From Clostridia bacterium (GTDB taxonomy: Bacteria; Bacillota; Clostridia; Oscillospirales; Acutalibacteraceae): a stretch of 38,447 nucleotides of DNA. The position numbers and the translations under genes were made by a program. The stretch covers positions 1 through 38,447 of the forward strand of contig JAKSQQ010000007.1 of assembly GCA_024404015.1 (NCBI GenBank). Direction: 5' to 3'. Below are positions 8,099 through 15,620 of this stretch, piece by piece. Position 1 is the stretch's first letter, and every line of letters starts with the position of its first letter. Below the pieces are notes generated by a model that worked only from the letters and a program-made list of their open reading frames with translations, was not told the origin of the DNA and made no database searches.

Positions 8099-9691
8099 TC
8101 AGCCGTTAAGGGCCTTGAATGCCTTTTTGTTGTTGGCGTAAAGAGTTTTGTAAACTTCAAAGTTTTTGTCGTAGACGGCCTTGTTTGCGGAATCGGGCTT
8201 AAAGGTTTTGGTGGCTTTGACAAGCTTCTTTGCTTCCTCAACCTCGTTGATTACGCCCAGACCTACTGCCATGATGACTGCCGCACCGACTGCGCCTACG
8301 TTCTGGGGACTTTCAACGGTTTCAATGGTTCTGCCCGTAACGTCCGCAAGAATCTGGCAGGTAACATCGCTGAGAGCACCGCCGCCTACGAAGCGGACAA
8401 CATCGGAGGTCTTTGTCTTCTTATCCTGGGTTTCAAGGAACCAGCGCATATGGAAGCAGACACCCTCGATAACGGAGCGTATGAGTTCCGTCTTGCCCGT
8501 GTCAAGACTGATGTTGAAGAACATTCCTCTTGAATTGGGGTCTTCAAAGGGACAGCGGTTGCCGTGGAGCCAGGGAGTGAAGATTACGCCGGTGCTGCCT
8601 GCGGGAGTTTCGCTGATTATCTTTGACAGATAGTCGTAAAGGGAGGTGTAAACCGCTTCTTTTGACTCTGCCACGTGCTTCTTTTCAAGGTAAATGCCGA
8701 TTTCGTCAAGAGCAAGGTGGTCCTTAACCCACTCAAGGCACTTGCCTGCGGTTTCAAGCTCTGCGAAATAGACGAATTTATTTTTCTGAGCGCCTACTAT
8801 GGCGGCAATCATTGCGGAGGTATCAACGATACTCTTGTCAACTACGGTGCCTACCCAGCCGGACGTACCCTGATAAATGTGGGTGTCACCCATGCCTACC
8901 GCACCTGCGCCTACACCGATAAGGGAAGCGTCACCGCCGCCGCCGAATACTGCCGTACCTTCAACGAGACCCAGCTCTTCGGCCGCCTGCTTTGTAAGAC
9001 CGCCTACCTTGTCAGTTGAATCAATAATGTCGGGAAGATGATTGAAGTCAACACCGAGAATGTCGCACATCTTTTTGCTGAAGCACTGCTGTTTATAGTC
9101 GTAAAGGAGAGTGCCGAAGGCAGAGTCCTTTGTCATAACGAATTTGCCTGTCATACGGGCAATAAGATATTCTTTTACGTCAAGCCACTTGTGAACTCTT
9201 TTGAAGTTTCCGGGCTCGTTATCCTTTACCCAGTGATATTTCCATACGGGGTCCTTGACGGAGCAGGAAACCGCGCCGGTAATCAAAAGGGAGGGAAGGA
9301 GCTTCGCAATGTTTGCACCTGCAATCTGGGGGCCGTATGCCATGCCCTCTTTAATCTGCTTTGTGGCACGCTGGTCCATGTAGCTGAATGCTCTGTGAAC
9401 GGGCTTGCAGTCCTTGTCAACAAGAACGAGGCCCTGCATCTGTGAGCAGAAGGAAATACCTTCAATCTGTTCGGGCTTGACAAGTTCTGTCTGAGAAAAT
9501 ACCTTTGCGGTCGTGTTGCAGAGAGCATCCCACCATTCATCGGGGTCCTGCTCTGCTCCTCCTCCGGGAAGAACGTAGAGCTGATAGCCCTGCATGGCTG
9601 CGGAAATGAGCTTGATTTCGTTTTCAATTTCAAAAACGCAGGTCTTGACGCCGGTTGTGCCGATATCATAGGAAATAACATACTTTTTCAT
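8099..9691 (-). CDS. FGGY-family carbohydrate kinase
   Basis: This cytoplasmic sugar kinase of 530 residues transfers phosphate from ATP to a sugar or sugar-ketose. The N-terminal ATPase motif DIGTTGVKTCVFE and the catalytic-Asp loop GGGGDASLIGVGAGAV mark the FGGY fold, and the FTPWLHGNRCPFEDP segment matches the second family signature. Its sugar-contact loop reads SQMQGLV, where true xylulokinases have QMHG (compare the XylB at 25658-27091). It may therefore use another ketose; the substrate cannot be read from the sequence. The ATG at 9691 has AGGAGGT upstream. It has its own consensus promoter at 9748-9776 and lies beyond the SQ operon's terminator. It runs on towards the lipoprotein and mreB with only short gaps. 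Confidence 0.88.
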   Translation of the reverse strand: MKKYVISYDIGTTGVKTCVFEIENEIKLISAAMQGYQLYVLPGGGAEQDPDEWWDALCNTTAKVFSQTELVKPEQIEGISFCSQMQGLVLVDKDCKPVHRAFSYMDQRATKQIKEGMAYGPQIAGANIAKLLPSLLITGAVSCSVKDPVWKYHWVKDNEPGNFKRVHKWLDVKEYLIARMTGKFVMTKDSAFGTLLYDYKQQCFSKKMCDILGVDFNHLPDIIDSTDKVGGLTKQAAEELGLVEGTAVFGGGGDASLIGVGAGAVGMGDTHIYQGTSGWVGTVVDKSIVDTSAMIAAIVGAQKNKFVYFAELETAGKCLEWVKDHLALDEIGIYLEKKHVAESKEAVYTSLYDYLSKIISETPAGSTGVIFTPWLHGNRCPFEDPNSRGMFFNISLDTGKTELIRSVIEGVCFHMRWFLETQDKKTKTSDVVRFVGGGALSDVTCQILADVTGRTIETVESPQNVGAVGAAVIMAVGLGVINEVEEAKKLVKATKTFKPDSANKAVYDKNFEVYKTLYANNKKAFKALNG

Positions 9692-9747
9692 GGAACGACC
9701 TCCTTCATTTTCGGGCAAAATTCGCATTTTATCGATTATAATACACC

Positions 9748-9776
9748 ATTATATATAACTTTTATAAAAATTACAA
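9748..9776 (-). promoter_or_regulatory. Promoter for the FGGY kinase and probably the whole mre unit
   Basis: On the minus strand TTGTAA (9771-9776) and a perfect TATAAT (9748-9753) are separated by exactly 17 bases. Transcription would start near 9741 and give a leader of about 50 bases before the kinase ATG. No terminator is seen between here and the one after mnmE. Confidence 0.85.
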
Positions 9777-9792
9777 GAATTTTTTTATTAAC

Positions 9793-9821
9793 AAACAAAG
9801 CCCGCGGAATAACCGCGGGCT
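9793..9821 (-). terminator. Terminator of the sulfoquinovose operon
   Basis: A perfect 9-bp GC-rich stem (9799-9807 with 9813-9821, 5-base loop) follows the transporter stop by 9 bases. It is followed on the minus strand by a U-rich tail (TTGTTTGTT). It separates the SQ operon from the kinase promoter. Confidence 0.88.
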
Positions 9822-9830
9822 GAAGTATCT

Positions 9831-11264
9831 TTAATTTTCGGCAGGTTTCTGTTTTTCTGCCGCTCTGTGAGCATTGAGCTCCTGATGCATGACCTCAAGA
9901 TTTTTCTTGCCGAATTTATATCCGAAGGCAAGGGTGACGAACATTATGAGCAGAGTGATTGCGGGAACGAGAGTTGAAATGTCGTAAATCTTTGAGAGTA
10001 CGGCCGTGCTCTGCCGAATACCGCTTGACGCAAGCTCAGAATCATATCCGATTTTTTCAATCAGTACGGCTGTACCCGTGCCTGCAAGGGTCTGACCCAG
10101 CTTACGCATGAAGGTGAATACGGAGAAGCAGGTGCCCTCTTCGTGTCTGCCGGTGCGAAGCTCGTGATAGTCGATAACGTCCATGACGATTGCCCATACC
10201 TCAAGCACAAGGAAGGTCATTCCCGCACCGCTGAGGAAGCAGGCAACAAGGAAAACGTAGGGATTTGCCGCAAGGGAGGTGCCTCTTATACCGAAGGCAA
10301 TGAGGTTTGCAAGTGCGGAAAAGGCAAGTCCCGCCGAGCAGATTTCCTTTTTACCGAAGCGTCTGATAAGCTTCGCCATGAAGGGTATGAACATTGCCAT
10401 GGGAAGATAAGTGCAGACGGTGACGAAGGTGTAAAGACCGCCGTTGCCGTAAACGTTGTCAAACAGATAGTTGTAGCAAGTCTGAGTATAGTACTGGTAA
10501 GCGATAAGAAGCATGGAAACTATGCTTACAACGATGAATTCCTTGTTGTGTACAAGGTCTTTTAACGTTCGGAAGAAGTTATAATTTCCGCTCTTCTGTG
10601 CGGCTGAAACCGTTACTCTTTCCTTTGTCATTTTGAAGTGGATAAAATAGGTTAGGGCAGAGAAAACGGAAAGCAGGATTATCGCGATGAACAGCTTGTT
10701 GCCGTCAAAGCTTTTTACACCCGTATCCTTGTTGGTGGTGTAAACGATCATGGGCAGTATAATCTGTCCGGGAAGGCCGCCGAGGCCTGCGCCGATTGAA
10801 CGCCATAAGGAAAGTGAGGAACGCTCGATTTCATCGTCCGTAATGACCGATGCAAGGGAGCCGTAGGGAATATTTGTGCCGGTGTACATCATGCCGTAGA
10901 ATATGTAGGTAACGGCGGCAAGGATAACCACGGTGGTGGGATTTCCGTTTTTAAGGAAGGGAGCGAACATAAGCACGGAGGCAATGGCGTAAGGAATTGC
11001 CGCGCCTAAAATGTAAGGACGGAAACGGCCGTGCTTTGTGGGCTTTCTTGAATCAACAAAGGAGCCCCAGACAGGGTCGTTTATTGCGTCCCAGATTCTT
11101 GCAACAAGCAAAAGAATTGCCGCATAACCGCCTGTCATTCCCAGGAAATCCGTATAGAATTTCATCTGGAAGGTGGTGACTACCGCATTGGTGAGCAGAC
11201 CTGCGGTATCACCGAGAGCGTAGCCGACTTTGTCTTTGAATTTAATGCCGTGTGTACTTTCCAA
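9831..11264 (-). CDS. GPH-family sugar symporter, candidate sulfoquinovose importer
   Basis: This 477-residue inner-membrane transporter of the glycoside-pentoside-hexuronide:cation symporter family has about 12 hydrophobic helices. The family hallmarks are an N-terminal KVGYALGDTAG segment, the ARIWDAINDPVWGSFVD loop with its conserved Asp residues after helix 2, and the YHELRTGRHEEG loop (about 365-378). GPH members import glycosides, which fits uptake of SQ or sulfoquinovosyl glycerol. It is the last gene of the operon, 15 bases after the TSUP exporter. The start is TTG at 11264 with AAGGAG 8 bases upstream; there is no better ATG nearby. The family is certain; the substrate is inferred from the operon. 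Confidence 0.88.
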   Translation of the reverse strand: MESTHGIKFKDKVGYALGDTAGLLTNAVVTTFQMKFYTDFLGMTGGYAAILLLVARIWDAINDPVWGSFVDSRKPTKHGRFRPYILGAAIPYAIASVLMFAPFLKNGNPTTVVILAAVTYIFYGMMYTGTNIPYGSLASVITDDEIERSSLSLWRSIGAGLGGLPGQIILPMIVYTTNKDTGVKSFDGNKLFIAIILLSVFSALTYFIHFKMTKERVTVSAAQKSGNYNFFRTLKDLVHNKEFIVVSIVSMLLIAYQYYTQTCYNYLFDNVYGNGGLYTFVTVCTYLPMAMFIPFMAKLIRRFGKKEICSAGLAFSALANLIAFGIRGTSLAANPYVFLVACFLSGAGMTFLVLEVWAIVMDVIDYHELRTGRHEEGTCFSVFTFMRKLGQTLAGTGTAVLIEKIGYDSELASSGIRQSTAVLSKIYDISTLVPAITLLIMFVTLAFGYKFGKKNLEVMHQELNAHRAAEKQKPAEN

Positions 11265-11279
11265 AGTGATCTCTCCTTA

Positions 11280-12011
11280 TTATTTGATGAGCAGGGATAT
11301 ACCGCTTATAAACATAAGTATGTAGGTGAGCTGAAGAAAGAAGCTTCGGCTCAATTTTTTACAAATCAGATTGCCGACGACAAGTGCCGCCGCCAGTACG
11401 GCAGCGGAAACAACCGCAAGCTTTACGGTGGGCAGGGTAAAATATCCGCTGTGGATATCCGCGGCGAAGATAATGCCGTTAAGCAATATCCATACAAGAC
11501 TCAGAGTGCCTCTGAAGGTGTCTTTATCATTGATCTTACCGCTTGCGTAGGTTACCAGCAGAGGGCCGCCGCATACGAACATACCGTGTACTATACCCCC
11601 TATGACCGCAAGGGGAACTGCAACGGGCTCCGGAAAGGGCTTATCCTCTTTTCCGGTATAAAATTTTACGGCGTTCGTTACGGCGAAAATAATGACCGTA
11701 ACACCGAGGATTATATAGAGCAGAGAGGGATTTCCCGAGAAATATTTCTTGAGGAAAAGACCTGCTCCCATACCGATGAACATAAGCCCGGCCATTTTGC
11801 CGAATTCTTTTATATCAATGCTTTTACGGCAGACGATTACCACGTAAACCGATGCCAGAAGTCCCAGCAGATTAAGGATTGAACGGGCAGAGTCAAGGCC
11901 TATGAGCCGTATGGAAAAGGGCATTGCCAGCACGGTGCCCGCAAATCCCGTTATGCACTGTATAATGTTTGTGAGAAATACTGTTACAAGGAACAGAATT
12001 TTAGGGAGCAT
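11280..12011 (-). CDS. TauE/SafE-family (TSUP) permease, candidate DHPS exporter
   Basis: This 243-residue membrane protein has about 8 hydrophobic helices in two related halves. The motifs QCITGFAGTVLAMPF near the N-terminus and GGIVHGMFVCGGPLLVTY in the middle are the repeated signature of the sulfite exporter TauE/SafE family (PF01925). Members move sulfite or organosulfonates across the membrane. In this operon the natural cargo is the C3-sulfonate end product, expected to be 2,3-dihydroxypropane-1-sulfonate. The ATG at 12011 overlaps the isomerase stop by one base (TGATG), which suggests coupled translation. The family call is strong; cargo and direction are inferred. Confidence 0.88.
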   Translation of the reverse strand: MLPKILFLVTVFLTNIIQCITGFAGTVLAMPFSIRLIGLDSARSILNLLGLLASVYVVIVCRKSIDIKEFGKMAGLMFIGMGAGLFLKKYFSGNPSLLYIILGVTVIIFAVTNAVKFYTGKEDKPFPEPVAVPLAVIGGIVHGMFVCGGPLLVTYASGKINDKDTFRGTLSLVWILLNGIIFAADIHSGYFTLPTVKLAVVSAAVLAAALVVGNLICKKLSRSFFLQLTYILMFISGISLLIK

Positions 12012-13345
12012 CAGTATTCAAGCACCTCTATTCCCAGCATATTTCCCAGGGCTTTGATACGGGAAACAATGTTGTCGGGGGCGATTACGAAGTGGGGCTC
12101 CCAGCCGTCTTTTACGGCGTTTTCCACAATCGTCTTTGAGGGAGTGTCCGTTCTGACCACTATGGAAGTGCCGTTGAACTGCTTGGGCTTATCAAGGGCT
12201 TTACCCGATGAGAGGAAAAATCTGAATGAGCCGTCGGGATTTCTGCCGATTCTGAAAATCGTTACCTTATCGGAGGCCTTACAACCGAAGTCAAGGGTGG
12301 GGCCGATTTTTCTGTTGCAGTGAAGACCTGCAGCCGCACCCGTATCCTCTCTCGCCATTGAGCAGGGAGCCATACCGCAATGCCAGAATGTAACAGTGTT
12401 TTCTTCCTCATCAAGGGAAACGGGGTCGCCGAAGAATACGCTCTTTTTCGCAAGGAAGGATGCGGCAAACATTGAGAGTGCGCCGTAGGAATCGGCTTCG
12501 CAGGCGCAGGGAATACCCAAATCGTTGAGAATGCTCAGTACCGCACATACGGGAGTGCCGAAGGCGGTAAAGAAATCGGGCCAGCATCTTGACGCCAGAG
12601 CACCGACATTATTTTCTTTTACATAATCGGAATATGCTTTATAAAGACGTGCAAAGTCGCAGACGTTTTTCGGGTCAATTTTATCAAGGCCGCAGATTCG
12701 CTTTCCCGCATCCGCAAGATAGGGCGCAACATCGTCGTCTGTAAAGGTCTTTGCCTTGTCAATCAACTCTCTTGCCTCTATTGATTCTGCCGTAACGCCG
12801 AAGGTTTTCAGCATATCAAGGTCAAGGGCTCTGCCGAAGCCGAAGCCCTGGGGAGTATGTCCCACCTGAGCGAGCTTCAGTCCGTGCATGGCTTTCTTTA
12901 ATTTTGCGGCATCAATGGTTGCGGAGATTTTTTCTTTTACTTCATTTTCATCGGGAGAGCCGAAAACGTATTCAAAATTCCTGCCGAAGCCGCGCAGGGT
13001 ATTGGCTGCCGAAAATGCACCCGTAAGGGAATTGAGACGAAGCCGGGTGCCGTCAATTACGGGCTCACGGAGAGTCCAGAGCAGTACCGGGCAGTCAAAC
13101 GTGCTGAGAATTTCGCTCATATAAGCGGCGTTTGCAAAGGTGAGATTCTGCACGATTGCAAGGTCGGGCTTCAGAGAGGAAATATACGCTTTGAGCTTAT
13201 CTGCGGTAAGCAGCATTTCCTCGGGAAACGCAATGCCTTCATCAAGTTCCTTCAGCAGAGAAATGCTGTCGTTAAAGGCCTTTTCGGCGCTTTCGAGATG
13301 AAATGTGCCGACGCCGATGGGTATGTATGCGGATTTGAAATCCAT
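12011..13345 (-). CDS. sftI: FucI-fold sugar isomerase, candidate sulfoquinovose isomerase
   Basis: This 444-residue cytoplasmic protein belongs to the L-fucose/L-arabinose isomerase superfamily. It would convert SQ to 6-deoxy-6-sulfofructose using a divalent metal. Expected metal ligands are in place: E283 in ACEADSYGALS, D307 24 residues later in FFGDP (the E-to-D spacing of FucI), and H322 in FWHCG. It shares the CWP-x-F and ACE-x-D-x-YGALS blocks with the isomerase at 27094-28563 but is shorter and otherwise quite different. I start it at the ATG at 13345, which has AAGGTG about 7 bases upstream, rather than a GTG three codons earlier. It follows the reductase by 10 bases. The fold is well supported; the SQ substrate is inferred from GH31, transaldolase and reductase neighbours. 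Confidence 0.78.
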   Translation of the reverse strand: MDFKSAYIPIGVGTFHLESAEKAFNDSISLLKELDEGIAFPEEMLLTADKLKAYISSLKPDLAIVQNLTFANAAYMSEILSTFDCPVLLWTLREPVIDGTRLRLNSLTGAFSAANTLRGFGRNFEYVFGSPDENEVKEKISATIDAAKLKKAMHGLKLAQVGHTPQGFGFGRALDLDMLKTFGVTAESIEARELIDKAKTFTDDDVAPYLADAGKRICGLDKIDPKNVCDFARLYKAYSDYVKENNVGALASRCWPDFFTAFGTPVCAVLSILNDLGIPCACEADSYGALSMFAASFLAKKSVFFGDPVSLDEEENTVTFWHCGMAPCSMAREDTGAAAGLHCNRKIGPTLDFGCKASDKVTIFRIGRNPDGSFRFFLSSGKALDKPKQFNGTSIVVRTDTPSKTIVENAVKDGWEPHFVIAPDNIVSRIKALGNMLGIEVLEY

Positions 13346-13355
13346 AACCGTCACC

Positions 13356-14210
13356 TTATTCGTTTACAATTTTGTAGGTTGACCTGAAATCGTCCTTACC
13401 GAGACCTTCCTTCATACCTCTTTCATAAACGGAGAGGATGTTGTCAAGTCCGGGCATAAGCATATCCTGCTCGTCTGCAAGACGGCGGCAGATATTCAGA
13501 TCCTTATTTTCGTTTTCAAGAGAAAATGCGGTAGTCCAGTTTTCGTTTTTGAGATTTTCCTTCTGGGATTCAAGGTAGAAATTACCCGCACCGCCGTAGG
13601 AAACCGCCGTAGCGAAATCGTCAACGGAAATGCCCAGCTTACGGGCAAGTCCCAGAGTTTCGTTTACGCCGTTCTGAATCTGACCGACAAGGCAGTTGTG
13701 ACAGATTTTCATGGCGATACCCTTGCCGTTTTCGCCCATACGGATAACGTTGCAGCCCATATATTTCAGTATGGGCTCGATAACGGGGAAAAGCTCCTCG
13801 TCACAGCCGGCGAGAATGCCGAGAGTGCCGTTGATTGCGGCGGGCTTTGATTTGACAACGGGGCAGTCCGCAAACTGCGCACCCTTTGCCTTTATCATTT
13901 CAGCACATTCAAGGGAAACGCTTGGGTCGATGGTGCTCATATCAATGCAGATTTTATTGCTGTCAATGTAGGGCAGAAGCTCGGTGTAAACGCTCTTTAC
14001 GTGCTCTGATTTGGGAACCATGGTGATGATAACGTCGGCATTTTTTGCCACCTCGATATTATCCTCGCAGGGGATTCCGCCAAGAACTGCCAGCTTTTCG
14101 ACCTGCGCCTTGTTAATGTCGGAAACGTAGACCTTGTCATCGTGTTTCTTTATGATATTTTCGCTCATGGATTCGCCCATGATACCGAGTCCGATAAATC
14201 CGATTTTCAT
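13356..14210 (-). CDS. 3-Sulfolactaldehyde reductase (YihU-like, HIBADH family)
   Basis: This 284-residue NAD(P)-dependent dehydrogenase belongs to the beta-hydroxyacid (3-hydroxyisobutyrate) dehydrogenase family. The Rossmann motif GFIGLGIMG is at residues 4-12 and the catalytic lysine is K168 in GIAMKICHN, equivalent to K171 of YihU. The substrate loop reads DCPVVKSK (115-122) where ordinary HIBADHs have a small SGG-type motif. From memory, E. coli YihU has GRTS there, with Arg123 binding the sulfonate; K120 aligns with that arginine. This supports an anionic C3 substrate and reduction of 3-sulfolactaldehyde to DHPS, which would also reoxidise NADH in fermentation. It lies 12 bases after the transaldolase, with GAGG upstream of the ATG. 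Oxidation to sulfolactate is a less likely alternative. Confidence 0.82.
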   Translation of the reverse strand: MKIGFIGLGIMGESMSENIIKKHDDKVYVSDINKAQVEKLAVLGGIPCEDNIEVAKNADVIITMVPKSEHVKSVYTELLPYIDSNKICIDMSTIDPSVSLECAEMIKAKGAQFADCPVVKSKPAAINGTLGILAGCDEELFPVIEPILKYMGCNVIRMGENGKGIAMKICHNCLVGQIQNGVNETLGLARKLGISVDDFATAVSYGGAGNFYLESQKENLKNENWTTAFSLENENKDLNICRRLADEQDMLMPGLDNILSVYERGMKEGLGKDDFRSTYKIVNE

Positions 14211-14222
14211 ATTATTGACCTC

Positions 14223-14909
14223 TTATTCGGTTATTGTATTGTCCCATGCCGATTGGAATTTTGCCAGACCGTAATCGGTAAAGGGATGATAAAAGCTGTC
14301 CTTGAATACCTGAAGACCTGCGGTTACGATATCTGCGCCTGCAACGGCACAGTCAACTATCTGCTTGCCGTTTCTGACTGCGGCACAAATAATTTCCGTC
14401 TTGCCGAGGAAGCCGTAATTTCTGTAAATTTCAACTATGTCGCTGATGTACTGAACGCAGTCCTCACCGCTGTTTTCCTTCCAGCCGATGAAGGGGGAAA
14501 CGAAGAGGGAGGAGTTCTTTGCTGCGATAAGTGCCTGAGATGCGGAGAAAACAAGGGTAAGATTGGTGCGGATACCCTTCTTTTCAAGGCGTCTTGCGGC
14601 GGCAATGCCTGCCTCGGTGCAGGGAATTTTAATAACGAAATTACTGCACATAGCCGAGATTTTTTCTGCCATTGCAACCATTTCGTCAGCATCATCAAGG
14701 TGAGGATTGATTTCAACGGAAATGGGGAAAACGTCCCAGCCCCCGATACCCTTTTCCTTTACGAAATCCGCAAGCTCCGCAATAACGGTGTAAAAGGGCT
14801 TGCCGCTGTTCATAATATGATTGGGGTTTGTGGTGATTCCGTCGATTCCGAAGGTATCGTATGCCTCACGGATTTCATCAATTTTAGCGCTGTCAAGAAA
14901 GTATTTCAT
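14223..14909 (-). CDS. sftT: Transaldolase of the small (TalC/MipB-like) type, candidate sulfofructose transaldolase
   Basis: This 228-residue class I transaldolase has the Schiff-base lysine K94 in FVIKIPCTEAG, the early FLDSA segment, the ITTNP motif near 25-29, and the TNLTLVFSASQA and VSPFIGW blocks. In sulfo-TAL pathways an enzyme of this kind cleaves 6-deoxy-6-sulfofructose. It passes the glycerone unit to glyceraldehyde 3-phosphate (giving fructose 6-phosphate) and releases 3-sulfolactaldehyde. The neighbours on both sides (sulfoquinovosidase, SLA reductase, isomerase, TSUP exporter) make that role more likely than ordinary pentose-phosphate transaldolase. A plain TalC or fructose-6-phosphate aldolase cannot be excluded from motifs alone. 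The ATG at 14909 has AAGGAG 8 bases upstream. Confidence 0.82.
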   Translation of the reverse strand: MKYFLDSAKIDEIREAYDTFGIDGITTNPNHIMNSGKPFYTVIAELADFVKEKGIGGWDVFPISVEINPHLDDADEMVAMAEKISAMCSNFVIKIPCTEAGIAAARRLEKKGIRTNLTLVFSASQALIAAKNSSLFVSPFIGWKENSGEDCVQYISDIVEIYRNYGFLGKTEIICAAVRNGKQIVDCAVAGADIVTAGLQVFKDSFYHPFTDYGLAKFQSAWDNTITE

Positions 14910-14926
14910 ATTTGCTTCTCCTTAAA

Positions 14927-15619
14927 TCAAAGCTTTTCAAGTATTTCGGGATGCTGTGTAAGGTCGTATCTCTTATAGCCGTCATTTGCGTCAAAGAACC
15001 ATACTCTCGCATCCGGTCTTCTCGGTGATATTTTAAGGGAATATTTACCGTCAATATAGCATAAAGCAGTGTCATTTTCGCAGGCGATTGTGGAGAGGGG
15101 AGTTTTGTTTGCGTATTCGTCAAACTGATGCCAGAATTCACCTTCGTAATGGGGAACGTTATTGTAGGGAATGATGTCGATGCAGTCTACGAACATGAAA
15201 TCCCCTCTGGGACCGCAGTCGTCAAAGCCCTGTCTGAACCAGCACATACTGCCCGAGGAACCGCCGAAAAGCACCTTGCCTGCATCAAATGCCTCTCTGA
15301 GATATTTAACCGCACCTGTCTTTTTCCAGGTTTTCAGACAAAATTCAAGATTTCCGCCCGGAACGTGGATTACGTCTGCCCAACGGGTTTTTTCCGCAAT
15401 CAGTTCTTCCGTGATATAGGGATGGGTGAGATAGAGAACATCTGTATCACAGCCCATTTTGCTGTATCTGCCCACATCGCAGGGACCTGAATCGTAACAG
15501 GTTGTGGGGATTTCAAGATAGTTGGGATGCTCCTTGCCGGAAAGACCGATTATGTATTCCGCTAAATCCCACGCATATTCGTTATCAAAACCGCCGCCGA
15601 TAGCTATTATTCTGCCCAT
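14927..15619 (-). CDS. Peptidase S51 (peptidase E)-like protein within the SQ operon
   Basis: The 230-residue product has the class I glutamine-amidotransferase-like fold of the S51 family (dipeptidase E, cyanophycinase and YgaJ/Lmo0363-like proteins). The nucleophile elbow reads FGGSSGSMCWF with S121 as the expected nucleophile, followed by H157 in NVPHYEG. The earlier VIHVPGGNLEF segment is the family's conserved strand-turn. No signal peptide is visible, so it should be cytoplasmic. The ATG at 15619 is one base past the sulfoquinovosidase stop and has AAGGAG inside the end of that gene, so the two are surely co-transcribed. Known sulfoglycolysis needs no peptidase. It may cleave an amide or ester conjugate or serve something unrelated. 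The fold is well supported; the role is unknown. Confidence 0.8.
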   Translation of the reverse strand: MGRIIAIGGGFDNEYAWDLAEYIIGLSGKEHPNYLEIPTTCYDSGPCDVGRYSKMGCDTDVLYLTHPYITEELIAEKTRWADVIHVPGGNLEFCLKTWKKTGAVKYLREAFDAGKVLFGGSSGSMCWFRQGFDDCGPRGDFMFVDCIDIIPYNNVPHYEGEFWHQFDEYANKTPLSTIACENDTALCYIDGKYSLKISPRRPDARVWFFDANDGYKRYDLTQHPEILEKL

Positions 15620-15620
15620 G

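Noticed and set aside
8099-9691. FGGY kinase as part of the sulfoquinovose pathway
   Set aside because: A clear terminator and a separate consensus promoter divide it from the operon, and the transaldolase route needs no kinase for SQ or SF.
11250-11882. Open frame of 210 codons on the plus strand
   Set aside because: It is antisense to the TSUP permease, which has clear family motifs and operon context.
14142-14978. Long open frame of 278 codons on the plus strand
   Set aside because: It is antisense to the transaldolase and the ends of its neighbours, has no ribosome binding site or recognisable motif, and mirrors the codon bias of the minus-strand genes.
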